Part shown: positions 44,591-53,592 of the stretch, piece by piece | Layout of the letters: each line of letters starts with the position of its first letter | How positions within the stretch are numbered: the first letter of the stretch is position 1 | NCBI GenBank assembly: GCA_019117005.1 | Contig: DXAO01000041.1 | Span: 1-60,935 of the forward strand | Length of the DNA: 60,935 nucleotides | Source: Candidatus Collinsella stercoripullorum | Lineage (GTDB): Bacteria > Actinomycetota > Coriobacteriia > Coriobacteriales > Coriobacteriaceae | Direction of reading: 5' to 3' | Made by a program: the position numbers and the translations under genes | Notes under the pieces: generated by a model | The model's input: only the letters and a program-made list of their open reading frames with translations | What the model was told of the DNA's origin: nothing | Databases searched by the model: none

Positions 44591-46042
44591 ATGGCGGAAA
44601 CGAAAGCAACGGGGAGCCCGGGCGAGGGCGGCATGAAGAAGACGCTCTCCCTGTGGAACTTCTTCACCATCGGCTTCGGCGCCATCATCGGTACCGGCTG
44701 GGTGCTGCAGGTGGGCGACTGGATGGTCGTGGGCGGAGGCCCCGTCCCCGCGATGATCGCGTTCCTTCTGGGAGCCATCTTCCTCGTGCCCATCGGCGCC
44801 GTGTTCGGCGAGCTCACCGCGGCCATCCCCATCTCCGGGGGTATCGTGGAGTACGTCGACCGCAGCTTCGGGCGCATCCCGTCCTACGTCACCGGTTGGC
44901 TGCTCGCCCTGGGCAACGGAATCTTGTGCCCATGGGAGGCCATCGCCATCTCGACGCTCGTGTCGGACATGTTCGGAAGCCTGCCGGGGCTCGAATGGCT
45001 GCGCGCCGTCAAGCTTTACACCATCATGGGCGCCGACGTCTACCTCATCCCGACCGTCATCGCGCTCGGCTTCGCGGCCTACGTGATCTACCTGAATTTC
45101 CGCGGTGCCCAGTCCGCGGCCAAGCTGCAGGCGTTCCTCACCAAGGCCCTGCTGTGCGGCATGCTGCTCGCCATGGGCATCTCCATCGTCACCGGCTCTC
45201 CGGACAACGCCATGCCAGTGTTCTCCCAGGTAGCCGATGCGGGCGGAAGCGAGCCCGCCACCTCCGCGGGCAACCTGTTCGCGGGCGTCGTCTCGGTGCT
45301 GGTGCTCACCCCGTTCTTCTATGCGGGCTTCGACACCATCCCCCAGCAGGCCGAGGAGGCGGCGGAGGGTCTGAACTGGAACAAGTTCGGCAAGATCATC
45401 TCGCTTGCGCTCCTCGCTGCCGGCGGCTTCTACATCGTGTGCATCTACTCGTTCGGAACCATCCTGCCGTGGCACGAGTTCGTGGAGTCCCCGGTCCCGG
45501 CACTGGCGTGCCTCAAAGATATCAACATGATTCTCTACGTGGTCATGCTCTGCATCGCGACGCTCGGCCCCATGGGTCCCATGAACTCCTTCTATGGCGC
45601 CACGAGCCGCATCATGCTCGCCATGGGCCGCAAGGGACAGCTCCCGGACAAGTTCGCGGAGGTGGATCCCGAGTCCGGTGCCCCGCGCCTCGCCTGCGCG
45701 GTGCTCGCGATCATCACCGTCATCGGGCCGTTTTTGGGCAAGAACATGCTCATCCCGCTGACCAACGTGAGCGCCCTCGCGTTCATCTTCTCCTGCACTA
45801 TGGTGGCCTTCGCGTGCCTGCGCATGCGTTTCACCGAGCCCAAGCTCCCGCGTCCCTACAAGGTGCCCGGCGGAAAGCTCGGCATCGTGCTCGCCTGCTT
45901 GGCAGGGTGCGTGATCATCGGTCTGCTGGTGCTGCCGTTCAGCCCCGCATCGCTCAACGCGGTCGAGTGGGCCATCGTGATCGGCTGGCTGGTCGTCGGG
46001 GCGGTCCTGATGCTCGTCACCAGGGCGCGGCGCGCCTCGTAG
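44591..46042 (+). CDS. APC-superfamily amino-acid permease
   Basis: A 483-residue membrane transporter with about twelve helices. The first helix carries the APC signature FFTIGFGAIIGTGWVLQVG. FFYAGFDTIPQQAEEAAEGLNWNKFGK (helix 6 and following) and GATSRIMLAMGRKGQLPDKFAEVDPESGAPRLA are typical of YcaM/EAT-like amino-acid permeases. Substrate unknown. It is followed after 222 bp by the amidohydrolase and probably feeds it. AAAGGAGGGG precedes the ATG. Confidence 0.9.
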   Translation: MAETKATGSPGEGGMKKTLSLWNFFTIGFGAIIGTGWVLQVGDWMVVGGGPVPAMIAFLLGAIFLVPIGAVFGELTAAIPISGGIVEYVDRSFGRIPSYVTGWLLALGNGILCPWEAIAISTLVSDMFGSLPGLEWLRAVKLYTIMGADVYLIPTVIALGFAAYVIYLNFRGAQSAAKLQAFLTKALLCGMLLAMGISIVTGSPDNAMPVFSQVADAGGSEPATSAGNLFAGVVSVLVLTPFFYAGFDTIPQQAEEAAEGLNWNKFGKIISLALLAAGGFYIVCIYSFGTILPWHEFVESPVPALACLKDINMILYVVMLCIATLGPMGPMNSFYGATSRIMLAMGRKGQLPDKFAEVDPESGAPRLACAVLAIITVIGPFLGKNMLIPLTNVSALAFIFSCTMVAFACLRMRFTEPKLPRPYKVPGGKLGIVLACLAGCVIIGLLVLPFSPASLNAVEWAIVIGWLVVGAVLMLVTRARRAS

Positions 46043-46264
46043 GCGGACGTCCCCTCAGGGCCGGAGGCGTCCCCGTGGGCGCTCCCGGCCGTCTCCGGGG
46101 CGGGGTGCGGCATCGGGCCCCGTGAGGCGGATGCGTCGCGCGGGCGCCGCGGTCGGCTGCTCCGGATCGGTTTCGGTTTCCTTAGGTACGATGCGAGACG
46201 CCCCGCCGGGGAGTCCGCAGCATGCGGGGGCGGAGGGAATCCGCCCCCGGGAAAAGGAGGAACA

Positions 46265-47539
46265 ATGGGCAAGAACTACGCGATCGTGGGCGGCAAGCTC
46301 GTAGACGGACTGGGCGGGACCCCGGTCGAGAACTCGCTCGTGCTCGTCGAGGACGGCAAGATCGCCTACGCCGGCGCCCACGAGGACGCCCCGGAGGGCT
46401 TCGAGGTCATCGACGCCGCCGACAAGACCGTCATGCCCGGTCTGATCGACACCCACCTGCACTTCTCGGGCAACCTCACCGACGATGACACCGACTGGGT
46501 CATGCAGCCGCTGCTGGAGAAGCAGGCCGTCGCCGTCAAGCAGGCGTACGACTGCCTCACCCACGGCCTCACCACCGTGTGTGAGATCGGCCGCTTCGGC
46601 ATCCACGTCCGCGACTGCGTCAACAACGGCGTGTTCCCCGGTCCCCGCATCTACGCGACCGGCCTGGGCTTCTGCCGCACCGCCGGCCACGGCGACTCGC
46701 ACCACTGCAGCCAGCTCGAGAACAAGGAATCCCATCCCTGGGGCGACCAGGTCGACGGGCCTTGGGACCTGCGCCGCGCCGTGCGTCGTCGCCTGCGCGA
46801 GAATCCAGACGCCATCAAGATCTGGGCGACCGGCGGCGGCATCTGGCGCTGGGACTCCGGGCGCGACCAGCATTATTGCGCCGAGGAGATCAAGGCCGTG
46901 GTCGATGAGGCGAAGATGGTCGGCATCCCGGTGTGGAGCCACTGCTACAACTCGCACTCCGCTGCCTACGATTCGGTCCGCTTCGGCTGCGAGCAGCTGA
47001 TCCACGGCTTCGATATCGACGAGCGCACCATGGACCTCATGGCCGAGCAGGGCACCTTCTTCACGCCCACCATCGGCTTCCTTCCCACCTGGTACTCCAC
47101 TTACCCGCCGGTCTACGTGCCCGAGATCCACGACAAGTACGAGGGCACCCTCGTCGAGCAGGAGCTGCAGCGCAACTACGACTGCCTGCGCGAGGCCAAG
47201 AAGCGCGGCGTGATCTTTACGATCGGCTCCGACTCCTTCTCGTTCGTGACCCCCTACGGCTACGTCACCATCGACGAGATGTACGACTTCGTCGACAAGG
47301 TGGGCATCTCCCCGCTCGAGACCATCACCTGCGCTACCATCAACGGCGCCAAGATGGCCCACTGCGAGGACGAGACCGGCTCGCTTGAGGTCGGGAAGTG
47401 CGCCGACCTGCTGATCGTCGACGGCGACCCGGCAAAGGACATCCACGACCTCACCCCCGAGAACATGGACGTCATCATGAAGGACGGCACCGTCGTGGTG
47501 TCCGGCACCTTCGGCGACCGCAACAGGTTCTCTGCGTAG
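46265..47539 (+). CDS. Amidohydrolase (imidazolonepropionase/prolidase-like TIM barrel)
   Basis: A 424-residue metal-dependent hydrolase. DTHLHFSG carries the HxH pair, AIKIWATGGG holds a possible carboxylated Lys, and SHCYNSHSA and IHGFDIDE carry further His ligands. TIGSDSF gives the catalytic Asp. It ends with the beta-sandwich typical of COG1228 (DLLIVDGDPAKDIHDL). The substrate could be a dipeptide, hydantoin-like compound or a carbamoyl-type amide; nearby permease and carbamate kinase fit an amino-acid or purine-derived compound, but this is inference. AAAAGGAGG precedes the ATG. Confidence 0.88.
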   Translation: MGKNYAIVGGKLVDGLGGTPVENSLVLVEDGKIAYAGAHEDAPEGFEVIDAADKTVMPGLIDTHLHFSGNLTDDDTDWVMQPLLEKQAVAVKQAYDCLTHGLTTVCEIGRFGIHVRDCVNNGVFPGPRIYATGLGFCRTAGHGDSHHCSQLENKESHPWGDQVDGPWDLRRAVRRRLRENPDAIKIWATGGGIWRWDSGRDQHYCAEEIKAVVDEAKMVGIPVWSHCYNSHSAAYDSVRFGCEQLIHGFDIDERTMDLMAEQGTFFTPTIGFLPTWYSTYPPVYVPEIHDKYEGTLVEQELQRNYDCLREAKKRGVIFTIGSDSFSFVTPYGYVTIDEMYDFVDKVGISPLETITCATINGAKMAHCEDETGSLEVGKCADLLIVDGDPAKDIHDLTPENMDVIMKDGTVVVSGTFGDRNRFSA

Positions 47540-47574
47540 CGAAACGCCGGGGGCGCAGGCCCCTCTCCCTCCAG

Positions 47575-47606
47575 GGCGGGCTCGGCAGCAGGTGGCCGGG
47601 CCCGCC
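47575..47606 (+). terminator. Hairpin after amidohydrolase gene
   Basis: 12-bp stem GGCGGGCTCGGC / GCCGGGCCCGCC, 8-nt loop, only TT following. Confidence 0.45.
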
Positions 47607-47765
47607 TTCGGCTCTCGACGGCCCACTCGGGGGCGGTTCCGCGAAAGCCCGGTGCGTCCGTCGAACCTGAAGGAGAGGGGGTCGCATCCACGTCGTCCAT
47701 CCACACCTACCCGGTAACGAGATAGGATAGAGGGCGCGGTCCCGAGACGCGAGACGGAGGTGCAC

Positions 47766-49163
47766 GTGATCAGGATCCCCCATCCCATAGAGTGGTCGCG
47801 CCGGCGCAATGCGACGAGGATCTTGCGTTCGAGCAGGACGGCGATGACCGTCCTTCTGGCCCTCTGCGTGCCCATGCTGCTCGCGCTGCTCGTGTGGGAC
47901 CTCGTGGCGAACCCCAATCCGGTGCCCGCGGTGATCACCATCGCCGGCCTGGTCCTTCTGTGCTTCTTCTTCTCGTACGTCTTCGTGGTGCCTGACGACC
48001 TCACCTCGAGCGCCACGGACCGGACCCTCTCCATCGCATCCAAGATCTTCACCCACACGCGTCACGGCATGACGCCCGATGCGATGCTCAGCACCTGCCA
48101 GATCATCCTGCCCGAGACGCTCGCGTCCACGATCCTCGTCACCGACGGCAGACAGGTCATCGCCTGCTGGGGCGAGGGGTCGGACCGATGTCCGGTCGGC
48201 ACGCCCGTCAGCCTGGAGACCACCAAGCGCGTCATCGAGAGCGGCGTCATGAGCGTCTTCTCGCGCGACGGCGAGGTCGCCGACGACATGCACTACTTCC
48301 CGCGCCTGCATGCGGGCATCGTGGCGCCCATTGCCGTGCGCGACAGCTGCACAGGCACCCTCGAGCTGTACTATCCCCGCTACGGCAACATCGACATGCG
48401 GCAGACCGCACTCGCCACCGGGTTCGCCGACCTCATTTCCTCGCAGCTCGCGAGCTTCGAGCTGGAGCGCTTGGACGAGCTCACCGCCCGCGTCGAGCTG
48501 CGCGCCCTGCAGTCGCAGGTCGACCCGCATTTCCTGTTCAACACCATCGGCACCATCGTGTCGCTCGTGCGAACCGAGCCCGAGAAAGCCCGGTCCCTGC
48601 TCATCGACTTCTCGAACTACTACCGTCAGACGCTGTCGGACTCCGAGTCGCTGACCACGTTGGAGCATGAGGTGGAACAGGGCGTGCGCTACATCAACCT
48701 CATGCAGGCGCGCTACGGCGCCGACCGCCTGCGCGTGCGCCTGAACGTCGACGAGTCGGTGCTCGGGCGGCGCGTCCCGCCCTTCATCCTGCAGCCGCTG
48801 CTCGAGAACTGCATCAAGCACGCCATGCGCGAGGTCGAGCCGCTCTCCATCGTGGTATCCTCGCACGCTCTCGCCGACGGGGTCGCGGTGACCGTGGAGG
48901 ACGACGGCATCGGCATGGGGGACGAGGTGCTGGCGCATCTGTTCGAACCGCGCGAGTTCCCCGCGGCCGGGCCCGAGACCCTGACCGCCGACGGCTCGGT
49001 CAAACGCGGGTGCGGCCTCGCCCTGTCGAACGTGCTCATGCGCATCCACGTGTTCTTCGGCGAGGGGTCCGGCATCCGCGTGGAATCGGTCGTGGGGGTA
49101 GGGACACGGGTCACCGTCGAGCTGCGCGGCACGCCGCATGAGCCCGTGGCGGTCGCATGCTGA
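47766..49163 (+). CDS. LytS-type sensor histidine kinase 1
   Basis: 465 residues. Two N-terminal transmembrane helices (about residues 20-70) are followed by a GAF-like region (~95-230). The LytS-type His-kinase motif is VDPHFLFNTIGTI, with phosphoacceptor His255. The HATPase domain follows, with N-box LLENCIKHAM and G-boxes DDGIGMG and KRGCGLALSN. Input is unknown; the region CWGEGSDRCPVGTP could sense a small molecule. GTG at 47766 is preferred because GGAGG (47756-47760) would overlap the in-frame GTG at 47760. It lies 181 bp before its regulator gene. Confidence 0.9.
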   Translation: MIRIPHPIEWSRRRNATRILRSSRTAMTVLLALCVPMLLALLVWDLVANPNPVPAVITIAGLVLLCFFFSYVFVVPDDLTSSATDRTLSIASKIFTHTRHGMTPDAMLSTCQIILPETLASTILVTDGRQVIACWGEGSDRCPVGTPVSLETTKRVIESGVMSVFSRDGEVADDMHYFPRLHAGIVAPIAVRDSCTGTLELYYPRYGNIDMRQTALATGFADLISSQLASFELERLDELTARVELRALQSQVDPHFLFNTIGTIVSLVRTEPEKARSLLIDFSNYYRQTLSDSESLTTLEHEVEQGVRYINLMQARYGADRLRVRLNVDESVLGRRVPPFILQPLLENCIKHAMREVEPLSIVVSSHALADGVAVTVEDDGIGMGDEVLAHLFEPREFPAAGPETLTADGSVKRGCGLALSNVLMRIHVFFGEGSGIRVESVVGVGTRVTVELRGTPHEPVAVAC

Positions 49164-49344
49164 CCGCATCGCCGTGCGACGCGGGCGCGGGCCCCGGCAA
49201 CCCGCGCTTCCGTCCCGGGCCCGGATGCCCGCCGCGGATCCGGGTGCCCGCCGAGAGTCCTCGTACCGCTGCGAACCCGGGTGCCCGCCGCAGGCAACCG
49301 CGCCGCCGCCCGAACGTATCGCCGAACAAAGAGGGGAGACAGAG

Positions 49345-50085
49345 ATGGGAAGCAACCTGTGGAGCGCGCTGATCGTTGATGACGAGCCGCCCATCCGCGC
49401 GGAGCTGCGCTACCTGCTGGAGCGCGACGGGCGCATCGGCGCGGTCAGTGAGGCGGGCAACGGTGCCGAGGCGGTGGAGAGGCTGCTCTCGGACCGTCCC
49501 GACGTGCTGTTCCTCGACATCCAGATGCCCGGCACGAGCGGGATCCGGCTCGCCGAGACCCTCAAGAACCTGCGGCATCCGCCCGCGGTGGTGTTCGTCA
49601 CGGCCTTCTCCGAGTACGCGGCGGAGGCGTTCGAGCTCGATGCGGTGGACTACGTGCTCAAGCCCGTCGAGGAGAGCCGTCTTGTGCGAGCGCTCGACAA
49701 GGTGTCCGCGCTCATGGGGGTGCGGAGAGGCGAGGCGGCGCCCGTAGGGAAGGTGCGGCGCCTCGCCGTGGAGCGCAATGGGCAGCACGCCTTCATCCCC
49801 GTGTCCGACGTGTGCTATATCGAGGCGAGGGCCGATTACGCGAGCGCCTTCTGCGCCGGCGGGGCCTATCTCGTCAGCGAGTCGATCTCGTCGCTCGAGC
49901 GGCGCCTGGCAGGGGACGGATTCATGCGCGTGCACCGAAGCTACCTGGTAAACATGGACGAGATCCACGATGTGGTGGTGGAGCGCGGAGGGTCGATGGG
50001 CCTGCGCTTCTCCTGCGTTGAGGCGACGGTGCCGGTCTCCCGGCGTCGGGCCGCCGAGGTGAAGGGGCGCTTGGGCCTCGCCTGA
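49345..50085 (+). CDS. LytTR response regulator 1
   Basis: 246 residues. Receiver domain 1-~120 (VDDEPPIRAELRYLL; phosphoacceptor Asp58 in LFLDIQMPG; VFVTAFSEYAAEAFELDAVDYVLKPVEESRL). LytTR DNA-binding domain ~140-240 (VSDVCYIEARADYASAF, RVHRSYLVNMDEIHDVV, VPVSRRRAAEVKGRL). It is the partner of the kinase upstream. GAGGGGAG precedes the ATG. Confidence 0.93.
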   Translation: MGSNLWSALIVDDEPPIRAELRYLLERDGRIGAVSEAGNGAEAVERLLSDRPDVLFLDIQMPGTSGIRLAETLKNLRHPPAVVFVTAFSEYAAEAFELDAVDYVLKPVEESRLVRALDKVSALMGVRRGEAAPVGKVRRLAVERNGQHAFIPVSDVCYIEARADYASAFCAGGAYLVSESISSLERRLAGDGFMRVHRSYLVNMDEIHDVVVERGGSMGLRFSCVEATVPVSRRRAAEVKGRLGLA

Positions 50086-50288
50086 TCCGGCCCTGCACCG
50101 ACGAATTTCCGTCTTCTGCAGGCCGACGGACGCTCTCGTGGATCGCGGGCCGTCGCGCCCGTGCCCCCGCTCCCGCACTCCCGCCCCCGCACCCGTCGCT
50201 TCCGCAGCCCCCGTCGCCGACCGATATGACCGACCCCCTTCCCCTTCTGGTATAACCGGGTGCAGGTATGAGGGGCGAGGAGGCTGCG

Positions 50289-52199
50289 ATGTACTGTTCG
50301 ATGTGCGGGTACGAGAACCGGGAGGGCGCGCGATTCTGCTCGCGATGCGGGGCGCCGCTGAAGGCTCCCGTCGGGGACGGGTCCCGAGTCGACGGGGGAG
50401 GTCCGCAGGTCGATGACCGGGTGGATCCGGAATCCGCCGGGTCCGCGGGCATCGGCGATGCGTCCACGGCCGGCGCGGGGACCGTCGGCACGGCGTCTGC
50501 CGGCCCGGCCTCCGGCGAGGGGACGGGCCCCGGAGGTCCCGGGGGCGCGGGCGACGCCGGCGCTGCGGGTGTGGGCGAGCCGCATCCTGGCTGGACCGCC
50601 GGAGACGCCGGCCCCGCGCGGGTCGCTCCGACCCATCGGCCGCCCCGCCGCCGCGGACCCGTCATCGCGCTCGTCGCCGTCGCGGTCGCCGTGCTCGTCG
50701 CGGCGGGTGTGGGCCTGTGGACCTGCAGCCGCGGCGGGGGAGGGTCGGACGTCGTCGCGTATTCCTCCAAGGAGGCCGTCGCGCTCACGCCGACGGCGAC
50801 CGTCGTGCTGCGCGGGGACGATGGCGACCCGCTCGAGGACTACGACCTGAGGGTCGTCGACGAGGAGGGCGCGGCGACCGTCTGGCACGTCGACGAGGCC
50901 TCGTTCACCCTCGATGCGCTCGACCTCTCCGAGGGCCGCTACACCTTCATCGTCGTCGACCCGGACGGGGACCGGGCGCACAGCGCGCTGATCGAGGTGA
51001 CCGAGGACGAGGGTGCCCGCGACCAGGCCGAGTTCGAGCCGTCCGGGGACGGCGGGGATGCCGCCGAGGAGGACGGGGCGACCGCCCGGCAGAGCGCCTA
51101 CAGCCTCTTCCTCGCCTACGTGCGCGGGCTGCAGGCGCAGTACGGCGAGGCGGAGATGGTCGACTGGGCGGACGGGATGAGCGCGCTCACGGGCACCGCC
51201 GCGGTCCAGCTGGTCGACTTCGAGGATGACGGCGTGGAGGAGCTCGTGGTCGCCTACTGCGACGGGGACCTGCCCGACACGAGCTCCGACCCCGCGTACC
51301 AGATCGAGGTGTGGCGCTACGAGGGCGGCTCGATCGAATGCGTCTACGAGGGCGAGCCGTACTCGGGCAACGGGTCGATCTTCCTGTACCGGGGCTCGGG
51401 TGCGACGCCCGTCATGTACGACATACAGGCGACCAGGGTGACCGACGAGGGGTTCTATACCCAGGGCGCCTCCTATATCGGCTGCCCCGCCTCCGGCGAC
51501 GAGCTCGAGGTCGACCGGTTCACAATCGAATCGGATGGGACCGAAGGGGAGGCGGCGACCTGGGTGCGGTTCTGCGTCGACGGCGAGGATGTGGGGGACG
51601 AAGCCTACCACGAGGAGATCGACCGATGGGTCGGCCAGGCGACCGGCCGGACCGAGATGGACGCGTCCAGGCTCGTGGGCTTCACCTCGGATGCCCAGGC
51701 GTACCGCATCGGTCAGGGAAACGGCCCGGATGAGGTGCTCGATGCCACCGAGTACTGGATCTCGGTGCTCGAGGGGTCCGTGCAGGCGGATGAGCCCGCC
51801 TCCGACGGATCGGCGACGGACGCCGGGGATCCCGCCGTCGACTCCGCCGTCGACCCCGCGCGCGACGGACGCACCTCGGACACGGCCTTCCGCGTGGGGG
51901 ATTCCATCGAGGTGGTGGGTACGCTCACGGGCGTGACGGTGACCGACCCCTCCTCGGCATGGGACGGGGACATTCTCGCGGTGATCTTCCAGAGCCCCTA
52001 TGTCGCCGCGGACCCGGATTCCGCGCGGGCCTTCGACCAGCTGCTCAACATCGCGCTCGTGGACGAGGACGGGGACGAGCCGCTGCGCCCCGATGACTAC
52101 CCGGGGATGCAGGGGGCGTCCGTCCGCGTGACCGGTACCCTCGATGTTGACGGAAGCGGGTACTACGAACTGCGCGTCTCGTCCCTCGAGGCGATCTGA
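50289..52199 (+). CDS. Zinc-ribbon membrane protein with large extracellular domain
   Basis: 636 residues. It starts MYCSMCGYENREGARFCSRCGAPLK, a Cys4 zinc ribbon (Cys3/6/18/21) on the cytoplasmic side. Then comes a Gly/Ala-rich linker (~35-115), one transmembrane helix (~120-140, VIALVAVAVAVLVAAGVGLWT), a domain of beta-sandwich type (~155-240), VDFEDDGVEELVVAYCDGD (FG-GAP-like acidic motif) and further beta-rich sequence. The C-terminus (~540-636) is OB-fold-like (VVGTLTGVTV...VRVTGTLD). Function unknown; a surface sensor or adhesion role is possible. GAGGAGG is 5 nt before the ATG. Confidence 0.78.
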   Translation: MYCSMCGYENREGARFCSRCGAPLKAPVGDGSRVDGGGPQVDDRVDPESAGSAGIGDASTAGAGTVGTASAGPASGEGTGPGGPGGAGDAGAAGVGEPHPGWTAGDAGPARVAPTHRPPRRRGPVIALVAVAVAVLVAAGVGLWTCSRGGGGSDVVAYSSKEAVALTPTATVVLRGDDGDPLEDYDLRVVDEEGAATVWHVDEASFTLDALDLSEGRYTFIVVDPDGDRAHSALIEVTEDEGARDQAEFEPSGDGGDAAEEDGATARQSAYSLFLAYVRGLQAQYGEAEMVDWADGMSALTGTAAVQLVDFEDDGVEELVVAYCDGDLPDTSSDPAYQIEVWRYEGGSIECVYEGEPYSGNGSIFLYRGSGATPVMYDIQATRVTDEGFYTQGASYIGCPASGDELEVDRFTIESDGTEGEAATWVRFCVDGEDVGDEAYHEEIDRWVGQATGRTEMDASRLVGFTSDAQAYRIGQGNGPDEVLDATEYWISVLEGSVQADEPASDGSATDAGDPAVDSAVDPARDGRTSDTAFRVGDSIEVVGTLTGVTVTDPSSAWDGDILAVIFQSPYVAADPDSARAFDQLLNIALVDEDGDEPLRPDDYPGMQGASVRVTGTLDVDGSGYYELRVSSLEAI

Positions 52200-52508
52200 G
52201 CGGGGACGCCCGCCGCGGTCCGTCGGGGCGCCCGCCGCGGTCCTGCGCCGGGCGCCCGGCGATGCCGGCCCGGTCACCTCCGCGGCACGCCCGGAAGCGG
52301 CGGCCCGCTCGTTGCGACAGCGCGCACCCGGCAGCGGATGCTCGCTCGCCACGGCGGCCCGCTCGGCCCCGTCCCGCCCCGGCGCTTCGGGATGCCGGCG
52401 CGGCCGATTCCCCCATGGGGGTATGCGACGGGGCCGGCGGGGAATAATACCCCCGATACCTGCACCGTCGGCGGGATGTCCCGCCGGCACCGTCCCGAAA
52501 GGACCCCT
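52200..52508. promoter_or_regulatory. Intergenic region with hairpin before phospholipase-like gene
   Basis: 309 bp. A TAATAC -10-like box (~52445) and a CGGCGGG-ATGT-CCCGCCG hairpin (52469-52486) lie just upstream of the ribosome-binding site. The rest is GC-rich and noncoding. Confidence 0.45.
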
Positions 52509-53453
52509 ATGCCCGCGTTGATCACGCATCGCCTGTTCGGGGAGCGGAGCGCCGGGCTCCTGCCCGACGGCCTCGTCGCCACCGAGGAGGAGCGCATCGC
52601 CTTCCTGATCGCCAACCAGGGGCCGGACCCCTTCTTCTTCCGCGTGCGCACGCCCGCCTTCCGCGCCTGCATGGCGCTTGGCGGCCGCATGCACTCCGCA
52701 CGGATGTCCCGCGCGTTCGTCGCCCTGCGCGAGGGCGTGGGGCGCCTCCCCAAGCGGGACGCGGCGGTCGGCCGCGCGTTCGTCCTCGGCCTGCTGTCCC
52801 ATTACGTGCTCGACCGCAACGCCCACCCGTTCGTCTACGACCAGCAGTGGGGCATCCAGCGGATGGACGAGGACCTCGCCCGTGCCGGGGGCAAGGTCCA
52901 CGCCGTCATCGAGAGCGACCTCGATGTGCTCATGCTGCAGCGCGGGCGCTCGGGCGCCACGTGCGCCGAGCTCCCGCCGGCGGACCTGCTCGTCACCACC
53001 GACCGCGTCGACCGCGTCGCCGGGGCGCTCATGAGCTTCGTGGCGCGCAGCGTCTACGGGCTCGAGGTCGGGGCGGCCGAGTACGGCGGGGCGGTGGCGG
53101 ACATGCGCCTCGTCTACCGCCTCATCGAGCCCGCCGGGTCCCCTGCCTCCCGGGTGATCGGCGCCCTCGAGGGCCTGGTGTCCGACTACTCCCTGCTCGC
53201 GGCGCTCGCGCACCCCGTGACCGACGAGGCCCCCGCGGCGACGGCGAACCTCGCCCATCGGACGTGGGAGAACCCCTTCACCAAGGAGCGCTCGCAGGAG
53301 AGCTTCCCCGAGGTGTTCGACCGCGCGCTCGACGACTACGCGCGGATGGCGGCGCTGTTCGTGGAGGTCGGCGCCATGGAGGCGGTCACCGGGCACATCA
53401 ACTACTCCGGGCGCGTCCTGGGCGACGACGAGGAGTGCGACGGCGAGGACTGA
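52509..53453 (+). CDS. Zinc-dependent phospholipase C family protein
   Basis: 314 residues, all-helical. Conserved features of the PF00882 family: ALITHRLFGE (His), IANQGPDPFFF (QGPD metal site), GLLSHYVLDRNAHPFVY (HxxxD and His) and KVHAVIESDLDVLML (H..E..D). There is no signal peptide, so despite the name it is probably cytosolic, as for many clostridial and coriobacterial homologues. Activity is unproven. GAAAGGACC precedes ATG at 52509. Confidence 0.85.
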   Translation: MPALITHRLFGERSAGLLPDGLVATEEERIAFLIANQGPDPFFFRVRTPAFRACMALGGRMHSARMSRAFVALREGVGRLPKRDAAVGRAFVLGLLSHYVLDRNAHPFVYDQQWGIQRMDEDLARAGGKVHAVIESDLDVLMLQRGRSGATCAELPPADLLVTTDRVDRVAGALMSFVARSVYGLEVGAAEYGGAVADMRLVYRLIEPAGSPASRVIGALEGLVSDYSLLAALAHPVTDEAPAATANLAHRTWENPFTKERSQESFPEVFDRALDDYARMAALFVEVGAMEAVTGHINYSGRVLGDDEECDGED

Positions 53454-53592
53454 CCGTCCCGACCACCCCGCGCTCCTCCCTCCCGCGGCGGCGCCCCGCG
53501 TGCGGCCTCCCCGCGCTTTACGGAATCCTGACCGTCAGGGGGTCTTCGCTGCCGTACCATAGTCGGGATGAACCGACTGGGAGGGGAATGCG

